Source: Siderastrea radians (Eukaryota; Cnidaria; Anthozoa; Scleractinia; Rhizangiidae). From it: a stretch of DNA of 64,000 nucleotides. The stretch is taken from the NCBI GenBank assembly GCA_964017195.1, contig OZ024900.1, positions 32,442,641-32,506,640 on the forward strand, in the 5' to 3' direction. This document shows, one piece after another, positions 31,880-41,274 of the stretch; position 1 is the stretch's first letter; every line of letters begins with the position of its first letter. The position numbers were made by a program, and so were the translations under genes. Under the pieces are notes generated by a model. That model was not told where the DNA came from and searched no databases. It saw only the letters and a list, made by a program, of their open reading frames with translations.

Positions 31880-33210
31880 TGTGGATCGAATTCTAAAATG
31901 TGATTACTAAAATGAAAGCGACTGATCAGTTCTTTCGTATGGTCTGCGTTTACTAACGGCTTCAGTTACAAGATGGTTCTGCCTTTTGAGTCTGTGGATG
32001 AAATCCTGTAGTGTGACCATTCAAATGAAAGCTACTGAGCGGTACTTTCCTGTGGTGCTGTTTATTATGCTGTACAAGGTGGTTCTAACTTTTGAGTCTG
32101 TGGATGAAATTTTGCTTAACGCAGTACCGTCTAACTTTTGAGTCTAGAGACGGAATCCTAAACAGTGTTTAGTCAAGGTGGCTTTAACTTCTGATCTGTT
32201 AACTTTATGGATAATTAAATTTCTTTTTAGAAATGTTGTCATTCAAATGAACGCTTTGAACAGTACTTTTTTATCGTTAATTCTTTCAAATTTTTTTTTT
32301 CCAAGAAGAAAATTTTGAAAAACGAACAGGTTAAAATCAGCCGTAATACCTGATTCTTTGGAACTCCTTAAACAGTTTGAGATAGAGGTATCCATTAAAC
32401 AGTTGTTCAAGACAAATTAAGTGTTACATAACAAATCCTTTGTTGTTAAACTTTTTGCTTCACAAAACGTGGACAAGTGTTTCTCTCTCCATTGTTCATC
32501 TTTGTCTCGCTGATATTAACGAGATATTAACTATTAAAAGCTATTGAGCAATATTTTCATGAGAGCTTTTAGTATGCTGTACGAGGTGGTTACAGGTTTT
32601 TGAGTTTATTGCTGAAATCCTAAAGTGTGACCATTCAAATAAAAGCTACTGAGCAGTACTTTCCTGTGGTGCTGTTTATTATGCTGTACAAGGTGGTTAT
32701 AACTTTTGAGTCTGTGGATGAAATCCTAAAGTGTGACCATTCAAATGAAAGCTGCTGAGCAGTACTTTCCTGCGGTGCTGTTTATTATCCTGTACAAGGT
32801 GGTTCTAACTTTTGAGTCTGTGAATGAAATCCTTGGCTAGAGTTTTACCATTCAAGTGAAAGCCATTGAGCAGCCTTTCCTGTAGTACAGTTTGTTATGA
32901 TAAACAACGTGGTTCTCACTTTTGTCTGTGGATGAAATCCTTAAGTGTGACCATTCAATTGAAAGCTACTGAGCAGTACTTTCCTGTGGTGCTGTTTATT
33001 ATGCTGTACAAGATGGTTGCCGTGTAAAGTCTGTGGTTCTAAAGTCTGAACATTTAAATGAGACCTGCTGAGCAGTACTTTCCTGTCAGCTGTTTGCTGT
33101 GCTGTACGAGGTGTTTCTAACTTTTAAGTCTGTGGATGAGAATTCTAAAGTGTAGCCATTCAAGACTTGCTGAGCAGTACTTTCTTGTGGTGCAGTTTGT
33201 TGCGGGGCGT
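31880..33210 (+). repeat. Diverged ~99-111-bp minisatellite
   Basis: The anchor GAGCAGTACTTTCCTGTGG recurs near 32037, 32651, 32757, 32868, 32971, 33070 and 33172, with more degraded units earlier. Each unit also carries CTGTTTATTATGCTGTACAA and TTTTGAGTCTGTGGATGAAA. Spacings from 32651 on are 99-111 bp. A solitary relic is near 54955-54990. Confidence 0.85.
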
Positions 33211-33508
33211 TTGCATAAACTTGGAATTCTTTCCCAATTTTGATTTTGGATACCCCAGCTGATGTTGGCAATGCATTATCAGCTATTATCCTCGTTTAGA
33301 GTGGCTATTAGATTTTTTTATTGTCTAACTAAAACTAGGTCTGGTTACACAATCACCATTTATTCTGACAAACAACCTTTCAGTTGTGCAACAAAGTCTA
33401 TGGCTTGAAAACAAAACTCTACATGGTCTTTGTTTGCTTGGGGGAAGGCATAGTAAATACCTCAAAATTGTTGCATTCGCGGGTGATGTATCATAAAAGG
33501 ATACTCCC

Positions 33509-33510
<2 letters not shown>

Positions 33511-33571
<61 letters not shown>
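33511..33571 (+). repeat. (CAT)n microsatellite
   Basis: About 20 uninterrupted CAT units. It produces artefactual poly-Ser and poly-Met ORFs. Confidence 0.97.
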
Positions 33572-33785
33572 GTTTATTTCATATTTCATACTTTTGTGTC
33601 TAACGGTCCCCGCTTCTAATTCCTTTTATTTTTTGTATCCCCTATAAAAGGCTTGTCTCCCGGACCTATTATATCAGAAATCTGGCATATGTAATTAATA
33701 TATTTTATGTCGAAGTTGTGTTTTTGGTTCGCTTTCGCCTTTCTTCTACTGTCGTCTACTGTCGGGTCTATTCTGTTCTTTGCTT

Positions 33786-33791
33786 TTTATT
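33786..33791 (-). terminator. Candidate poly(A) signal of adaptor B
   Basis: AATAAA on the minus strand about 215 bp beyond the stop of the gene ending at 34008, within a repeated TTTTA run. Confidence 0.4.
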
Positions 33792-34007
33792 TTATTTTAT
33801 TTTATCAAGTGATCAAGTATTTAAACTTACTAACGTTAAAGATTTTGAATTCTCCTCGTGTAAATGCTATAAGTGGACTTGCGCATTCCAGTTATTGGTA
33901 TGCTGACCGTCAGCGCACCAACACTGAATTAAAAGCTCTTGAAGAAGAGTCTTCCTCAGAGCTCTTCAGTTCTTTCGCTAGGTGTTTTGTCATGTTTCTT
34001 CTGAGTG

Positions 34008-34949
34008 TTAAACTAAAGTTTCTTTATCGTAATTTGAATTTTGTCCTGCCGTTTTTAAAGCCATGGCTCTACCAACAACTAATATCATCTCTTCGTCATC
34101 CGCCATTTCTATTGGTTTTAGGAAATCTTTTGTCTCTGCTTCCGCGTCAGCGCCCGAGGTAAGAAGAAAAACCGCACAGCGGACATGCCCATGGAAGACC
34201 GCATCGTGAAGTGGAGTCCAGCCCTCGTGATCAGTGGCATCAACTTGAGCGCCTCGAGAAAGAAGAAAATTAAGACAGCGGTAGCTTCCATCGATAGCTG
34301 CGCGGTGAAGCATTGTGATGCCCACTTCATCCGGGAGATTGAGGTCTGGGTCCTCGCTGTCAATCAAGCCGCTTAACTCCTCAACGTCATCGCGTGATAT
34401 AGCGGAATGCAAAATAGACTGGTTAGAAAAGGAAACTGCTCGAGAACGGCGATATATTTCTTGGTCAATATCTTTGTCGTCGTTGTAGCGTTGAGGCGTT
34501 TCCTCAACGTAGCTGTCGGAAGATAAATTTATGGGATAGCCTGGCGCGTTGCAAAACTCGTAATCTTGCTTTAAAGAAGAGAAGATTAAGGACCCACTCC
34601 CGCTCCGAGATCTCCTTAGAGGACAACGCTCTTTTGTATCCGTCATAACAATATTCTCGCTTTCCGTTTCGTTTTCGTAACTATCGTCCAACACCCGGCA
34701 CGGACTTGAAATAGGTCTCTGGGAAGACTTTTTATTTTTATTTCTCCTCACAAAGCTGTCTTTGTCTTTCCTTGCTTCGTTGTTGTCTGTTTTAACCTGA
34801 ACCAAAGAGAACATGGCGTCAACACTCCTCCTTTGTCGCCAAGGGATGTTCGACTCTGATAATAAACCACTTTCATTTTCGCTTAAGCTTCTCAAATGAG
34901 GCTTGGGGTACACTCGTTTGACTTTGATTTGCCGGGACTCAGTATCCAT
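34008..34949 (-). CDS. Intronless ankyrin-repeat PP1-regulatory-like protein B, ~313 aa
   Basis: Paralog of the gene at 29311-30612. The start is chosen at ATG 34949 (MDTESRQIKVKRVYPKPHLR). The open frame continues upstream to 35093, but that part is hydrophobic, unlike paralog A, and probably 5' UTR. A Ser/Arg-rich linker leads to RAVSF, an RVxF-type PP1-docking motif. Two ankyrin repeats follow (GITMLHRAAIDGSYRCLNFL, GWTPLHDAVFHGHVRCAVFL) and then EMADDEEMILVVGRAMALK, which is shared with A. The C-terminus DKETLV is again a class I PDZ-ligand pattern. It lacks A's N-terminal ankyrin block. Function inferred: PP1 targeting adaptor. Confidence 0.83.
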   Translation of the reverse strand: MDTESRQIKVKRVYPKPHLRSLSENESGLLSESNIPWRQRRSVDAMFSLVQVKTDNNEARKDKDSFVRRNKNKKSSQRPISSPCRVLDDSYENETESENIVMTDTKERCPLRRSRSGSGSLIFSSLKQDYEFCNAPGYPINLSSDSYVEETPQRYNDDKDIDQEIYRRSRAVSFSNQSILHSAISRDDVEELSGLIDSEDPDLNLPDEVGITMLHRAAIDGSYRCLNFLLSRGAQVDATDHEGWTPLHDAVFHGHVRCAVFLLTSGADAEAETKDFLKPIEMADDEEMILVVGRAMALKTAGQNSNYDKETLV

Positions 34950-35093
34950 TGCTAACAACACTGTACAGCAAAACCAACTTTTCCTTTTGCAAGTTAATTT
35001 AGCATATACATAAGCTTTGACTTGGAACACCAATGGAAATGTATATAAATGAAATTGCAGGAGAGAAAAATGCCCTGCAGAACGTTTCTTCAA

Positions 35094-36035
35094 GGTTTGT
35101 TAAGTTAGCAACGACGTTTTCGTGCCTGACATTGTTGGTCTATTGCACTCTACTTTCGCGTAGTAATGTAACTAAGATGAAAACGACCCTGAAATTGAAT
35201 TGGGTTTTTAATAAAAACAATTGTAAATCTAGAGCTGTCCAATGAAAGATAGCTCATTGTTCTCTTAATTATATGGTCTTACCCTTTCGCTTACAACACT
35301 TCACTTTTAATTCATTTGACCTCATTAGAAATGAACTTCAAATTGCAATTAACATTCCACGTAAGCATATGAAATAACCATTCCTTGACCCAATATAAGC
35401 CCATATCTTCCCTTACGGAACTTTCTTGTTGTTAGGCTGTATTAATGAGTCTTTAGGGTCTAACAACCTTCGAATTGTTATTTTTTCTTCAGTCCTTTAG
35501 TACAGCATTGTTAACTATTTGTTTACTCAACGACCAAACATTGGTCTTCCGTGGGCTTTCCTGCTAAGAACACATCAAATAAACCCTAGCCTCTTCAGTT
35601 AATTTATTAAACCCAGATTTAGTGAGAAGAGAAAAAAAAATTGAATTTTGCCAGTGATATAAGCGACGGGTCTTCAAATAATCTTTTCTATCATTTTCAC
35701 CTTTTGTTTAGTTATTAAAAAGGGGCGCTCATAATTAGAACTGACACCAACCTCAAACTTGATCAACCGTGGAAAATTAAAGTTGAGAGCGGTATAGTGA
35801 ACGCACGTCTGCAGGAAAGCTACAACAGCTAGGAACTACCGAGCTTAAAAACCTTTCCTTAATGTTTTTTCAGTTTTCACCTATTGTTACACTTCACTTC
35901 ACTAGCGAGTTCAGCGGAGGCACAGTGTTGGTTCGAGGCTTCAGTTGGCCTCAGTACTAAATCTCCTCAGAAGGGAAAAAATCCCCCCACATGTTTTCTC
36001 TACCAACTCGTATAAGAGAACAAAGTTGCACCGCT
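35094..36035. other. Upstream region of adaptor B
   Basis: AT-rich presumed promoter and intergenic DNA with no recognised gene. One TATATAAA-like string lies near 35040 (plus strand). Confidence 0.35.
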
Positions 36036-36545
36036 AATAAAACAAAAAACCAATTGCAAGGCTGATCGGACAGCTAAGAAGGGTAATAATTTTATTGCCC
36101 AATATTTCGGTGAGACAAAACTCACCTTCATCAGGGGCTGTAAAAGCTAAGTAAAAATCGAATGAAACGGTTACAAGATTTAAAATGATTAAAATGAAAA
36201 GATTAAATATGATTGGTTGACAAACATAGAAAGCGGAAACGTGACTAACAGTTCTTTTTTAAAAATAGAAATAGATTAAGTTTCATCTCGTCTGATGAAA
36301 CTTAATCTATTTCTATTTTTAAAAAAGAACTGTTAGTCACGTTTCCGCTTTCTATGTTTGTCAACCAATCATATTTAATCTTTTCATTTTAATCATTTTA
36401 AATCTTGTAACCGTTTCATTCGATTTTTACTTAGCTTTTACAGCCCCTGATGAAGGTGAGTTTTGTCTCACCGAAATATTGGGCAATAAAATTATTACCC
36501 TTCTTAGCTGTCCGATCAGCCTTGCAATTGGTTTTTTGTTTTATT
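36036..36545. mobile_element. 510-bp near-perfect palindrome
   Basis: Two ~252-bp arms (36036-36287, 36294-36545) with a ~6-bp spacer. Outer ends are AATAAAACAAAAAACCAATT and AATTGGTTTTTTGTTTTATT. Each arm includes CTGATGA…GGTGAG-TTTTGT-CTCACC-GAAA (36447-36476 in the right arm, plus strand). No coding capacity. It could be a fold-back transposon or a recent inverted duplication of one repeat. Confidence 0.85.
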
Positions 36546-36654
36546 CAACATTGCTGATCCTGATCTACACCAAGATCCGGCTTCGCCTCGCTACTGTTTG
36601 TCCAAGTGGTCCTTGCATCGAGTTACCTGACCGCTAATAAAACCTAACAAAAAT

Positions 36655-38165
36655 ATGGTGTGTGCTTGTGGTGGACTATCATCCCATCCAGGGAGGAGTA
36701 GTAATCTCCCTAGTCACTTTATGCTGGGTATCCTGTGATGGACTATTATCCCATCCAGGGAGGAGTAGTAATACTCCTAGTCACTTTATGTTGGGTATCC
36801 TGGGTTGGTCTATAATCCCATCCAGGGAGGAGTTGTAATCTCCCTAGTCACTTTATGCTGGGTATCCTGTGATGGACTATCATTCCATCCAAGGGGAGTA
36901 GTAATACTCCTTGTCACTTCATGCTGGGTATCCTGTGATGGACTATCATCCCATCCAGGGAGGAGTAGTAATACTCCTAGTCACTTTATGTTGGGTATCC
37001 TGGGTTCGTCTATCATCCCATCCAGGGAGGAGTTGTAATCTCCCTAGTCAATTTATGCTGGGTATCCTGTGATGGACTATCATGTAGTAATACTCCTAGT
37101 CACTTTATGCTGGGTATCCTATGATGGCCTATCATCCCATCCAAGGAGGAGTAGTAATACTCCTAGTCACTTTATGTTGGGTATCCTGTGATGGACTATT
37201 ATCCCATCCAGGGAGGAGTAGTAATACTCCTAGTCACTTTATGTTGGGTATCCTGGGTTGGTCTATAATCCCATCCAGGGAGGAGTTGTAATCTCCCTAG
37301 TCACTTTATGCTGGGTATCCTGTGATGGACTATCATTCCATCCAAGGGGAGTAGTAATACTCCTTGTCACTTCATGCTGGGTATCCTGTGATGGACTATC
37401 ATCCCATCCAGGGAGGAGTAGTAATACTCCTAGTCACTTTATGTTGGGTATCCTGGGTTCGTCTATCATCCCATCCAGGGAGGAGTTGTAATCTCCCTAG
37501 TCAATTTATGCTGGGTATCCTGTGATGGACTATCATGTAGTAATACTCCTAGTCACTTTATGCTGGGTATCCTATGATGGCCTATCATCCCATCCAAGGA
37601 GGAGTAGTAATACTCCTAGTCACTTTATGTTGGGTATCCTGTGATGGACTAGCATCCCATCCAGGAGGAAGTAGTAATACTCCTAGTCACTTTATGCTGG
37701 GTATCCTGTGATGGACTATTATCCCATCCAGGGAGGAGTAGTAATACTCCTAGTCACTTTATGTTGGGTATCCTGGGTTGGTCTATCATCCCATCCAGGG
37801 AGGAGTAGTAATCTCCCTAGTCAATCTATGCTGGGTATCCTGCGATGGACTATCATTCCATCCAGGGGGAGTAGTAATACTCCTAGTCACTTCATGCTGG
37901 GTATCCTGTGATGGACTATCATTCCATCCAGGGAGGAGTTGTAATATCCCCAGTCACTTTATGCTGGGTATCCTGTGATGGACTATCATTCCATCCAGGG
38001 GGAGTAGTAATACTCGTAGTCACTTTATGCTGGGTATCCTGTGATGGACTATCATTCCATCCAGGGGTAGTAGTAATACTCCTAGTCACTTAATTCTGGG
38101 TATCCTGTGATGGACTATCATTCCATCCAGGGGGAGTAGTAATATCCCTAGTTGTGTAGTGCTTC
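36655..38165 (+). repeat. 67-bp minisatellite, about 22 units, with a 453-bp higher-order repeat
   Basis: The unit contains TTTATGCTGGGTATCCTGTG, ATGGACTATCATCCCATCC and AGGAGTAGTAATACTCCTAG. GGGTATCC recurs every 66-67 bp. A block of about 453 bp (near 36737-37188) is repeated almost exactly at 37190-37641, and both contain the same shortened unit. The right edge runs into a dispersed repeat 'TTCAGAAACCAGGGTTAAG' (38160-38210), also seen near 48360. Confidence 0.92.
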
Positions 38166-38400
38166 AGAAACCAGGGTTAAGCAGCAGCCGCGTGGGCCAT
38201 CCGTGGCTCGCCGAGTGCGACTTCTCCTTTCTCTAAGCTTTGACGGTAGCCTCGTATATAATGCTGACTGAGCATTTGAGTACCGAATTTCGTGGAGAAA
38301 TTAATTTAAGTGGTTTCTTATTCAGTTACTGCTGAATGTCAACGTCTTGTTTTGTAACATGATCTAAGTGACTAAAACGACTTGCATGGGTTTTCTACTA

Positions 38401-38576
38401 CAGTGGAACTCCGATATAACGAAGTACCACAGGACTGGCAAAATATGTTCGTTAGAACGGGGTTTCGTTATATCGGGGTTCTTTTCCATACAGTTTACTA
38501 TTATTGGATTGAAGAATATCGTTTGTTATACCGGGGTCTTCGTTATATAGAGGTTCGTTACATCGGTGTTCCACTG
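38401..38576. mobile_element. pogo/Tc1-like MITE
   Basis: Ends CAGTGGAACTCCGATATAAC and (reverse-complemented right end) CAGTGGAACACCGATGTAAC. TA lies at both flanks (38399-38400, 38577-38578). 'CAGTKGAAC...GATATAACGAA' ends and TA duplication are typical of pogo-like elements. Confidence 0.8.
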
Positions 38577-39508
38577 TAGCTTGACTGACTGGGAGAGATA
38601 CAGGAGATATATAGTTAGGTTAAGCGTTTCGACCGGTTTGATGCGTGAATTACTTTTCTTATTCGTCTGTATGTGAATATTTTGAAGTAAGCCCTATCAA
38701 CGAAAAAATAGGTATCCATGTGACGTCAAAATAGGTTGATATGGCAACGCTGCCTCATTGAGCATAAGTTAGCAAATGAATGGTTGGTATGACGTAATAA
38801 TGTGCTCAGAGTATTTATGACGCTCCCTTCAAATTTGAGTGCACATGCAATTTTACTGATCTATGAGGATACTGTAAGTGGGACTAATTTTTTTTTTTTA
38901 CAAGTTACCATGCTCATCTAACTTACGAGTTTTGATGTAAGAAAAGTTTCATTTTTTACGGAATCGACTCCGATTATGGCACCAGCTTTTGACGAATTGG
39001 AAACAGTATAACGAGTGGTCAAGGAAGGGTTGTGGCTAGTTACTGTTTCTCTATAGCAATTGAAAAATTATCCCACACAAAATGACTAGTTTTTGCGCGT
39101 CTCGAAAAAACACCACGCTCTTTATTGCGGGTCGTTGTTGAAAAATGATCAATGACTGTGACGACAAATATTTTTGTTGCGGGGATGGAGGAGAGGAGAA
39201 GAGCGTGTTGCGGCCAACTATACACTTGCACGCGGACTACTAATTCGGTAGCGCACGTGCGCACGTGTCCACAAAAGTTGAACAAGTGGATGAAGTAAAC
39301 ATGGTTGAAATACTCAAACCAACTTTTGAAAACTCGTGAAAACTCGCGAGTTTCAAAGGAAATTGCTTGTCATTTAATCGATGTAAATGGAATATTGGGA
39401 ATGTCTTAAACGCAAAAAAATGACTTGTTTGGTCTAAATGTCATTAGTGCTAAGCCTCCCAAGATTTTTCTTAATGCGAGAAGCGAATTTTACATTCCTT
39501 GGTTTTTT

Positions 39509-39629
39509 AAACTTCTGTTAAAAAACGCAGAACATTTTGGCCTTTTCTCGAGTTTCTTCACCTTTCGTCCGTGTGTCCTTTTGAAACTCGAGAAAAGGCC
39601 GAAATGTTCTCCATTTTTTAACAGAAGTT
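39509..39629. mobile_element. 121-bp hairpin element
   Basis: Arms of about 47 bp: AACTTCTGTTAAAAAACGCA on the left and CATTTTTTAACAGAAGTT on the right, including CCTTTTCTCGAGTTTC with its complement. Intergenic. Confidence 0.75.
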
Positions 39630-41274
39630 TGTTTTTGACAAAGTTGTTATAACACTTACCATTTTTCTTGTTCGAGAGCATGTTTTTCTTCGCTGGTGGC
39701 GACCAATTCTACCTGGAGTGAAGTTGCATCTTTTTTGACCTCCTATCCTCCTCGGTAAATACTTTTGGCTTACACAACGTTTGTTGTCTTGAAGTTCTTT
39801 GGTCTGACAATCCGTTTGCTTTTTGACTGTAACATAAGGGCGGTCGAATGTAAGTAGCCTGGAAATAAACGTTCATACAACATCGACTTTTGTTAAGTTA
39901 GCAGATCAATGCACATATTTAAAATTTTCCGCCTTTAGTTTGCTGGTGGCGCGAAAAGTGTCGTCACCACTTGATGCTCAGCCAATGAACGCTCGAGAAA
40001 TTTGAGATTGAGGGAGATATCATTTGTTCCAGCATCTCTCAGGCGGTGATTTTAAAGTCAGCAGTCTGCCATATAACGCATCGCAAACAAAAATTGCGCG
40101 TTGTGCCAGGAGGCCCCGTTATTTAAAGCAGAATTTAGTTAACCCAGGATCAACGCCAATTTTGGATGCAGCTTTTTTCAGGATTCCTTAAATTATTACC
40201 GGTCTGTTGCTTTCAAACTATCTCTTTAAATTTACTGTTGAGACGCTTTTTAACCTACCAGCGTTAGAGAAACAAACCTCGGTCAACCTTGAACCATGCG
40301 TTAAAACTGTGTCGTATCATTAGATCAGTGAAAATGCTGAAAGAAAACTGGACTTTTAACTGATCAAATTTTAGAAGAAAAAACATGGTCAGCACGGAAG
40401 CACTGTGTCACATAGACAGCAACAAATGAAGCTAATTGAAATTTCTGAGATTTGCTCAAACCTGAATTCGGTTTTCAAAGTCTTTGACTGAATCAATATG
40501 AAAAAGACTAAACTGAAAAAGTCTCAACGGAGTTTGAACAGTTTTGTTGTTTTGCCCATGTGCTTTGGTGACGAGATTAATATGGGGACAAAAAGAGGTC
40601 GCACCATTAAGTGGTACGGAGGTCTTAGCCGAAGAAAGATGCCATTATTTGATGCCAGAATAATAATAAATGGCTCAGTGAATTTATAAACGTTAGCCGT
40701 CACGTGGCCTAAAATTTTAGGTTGGCTGTGGTGCAGTCTCTCCTGCCCCGGTCCCGATCAGTATGCCCTCGTGCAGCCACAAAGGTTGACCAGCATCTAA
40801 TTTCTCTTTACAATATCGAAACTAGATCAAACTTACAGGTCATGAGAATAAAAGAAATGATCACCACAGATAAAATGTCTTGATGTTAAATTAAATTCTC
40901 CCAACTAGCATTATAAGAAAACATATGAAGAAGAGTGGATTAGGACAGTTTGTTCATTTCATGAGTTGAGCGCGCGCGGGGGTGGCTACTGGGGAATTGC
41001 TGGGACAACCTTACGAAATGCTGTGGCATAACCGGGTAACCCTCTACAGGAGACATTCTTCCCCTCTGTAGCCTAGAAGTGGCGGGGAACTCGCGGAGAA
41101 CAAGCATGTTTTCATAAAACTTCCCGACCTCGTTTGGATGTTTGGATGCGGGACATGGTAACAAGTTTCCAGTTTCCGCTCGTCGAACCTCCTCAAGTTT
41201 GCTTGTCAACCCAGGGAAAAGTTTGTTATTTTGAGGTGTCGTCGGTTGTTGTTGTCCATTTTGGCGTAAAAACT
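39630..41274. other. Intergenic region upstream of CCDC103
   Basis: No gene is recognised. A truncated MITE-B relic lies at about 40835-40930 (GGTCATGAGAATAAAAGAAA, AAATGTCTTGATGTTAAATT). The proximal promoter contains GGACATGGTAAC at 41151-41162. Confidence 0.55.
41151..41162 (+). promoter_or_regulatory. Candidate RFX X-box half-site upstream of CCDC103
   Basis: GGACATGGTAAC matches the right half (CATGGTAAC) of the X-box GTTGCCATGGTAAC; the left half is degenerate. It is 113 bp before the ATG of a ciliary assembly gene. Confidence 0.4.

Noticed and set aside
33325..33647. Open frames with poly-Met or poly-Ser
   Set aside because: Products of the (CAT)n microsatellite.
34950..35093. N-terminal extension of ankyrin adaptor B
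   Set aside because: Hydrophobic, without counterpart in paralog A; the ATG at 34949 gives a more plausible start. The extension may be 5' UTR.
36805..38093. Several plus-strand open frames of 60-77 codons, two identical
   Set aside because: They are readings of the 67-bp minisatellite; the unit is not a multiple of three and the identical pair comes from the 453-bp duplication.
41134..41274. Upstream extension of the CCDC103 frame
   Set aside because: The family N-terminus aligns with the ATG at 41275; upstream codons look like 5' UTR.
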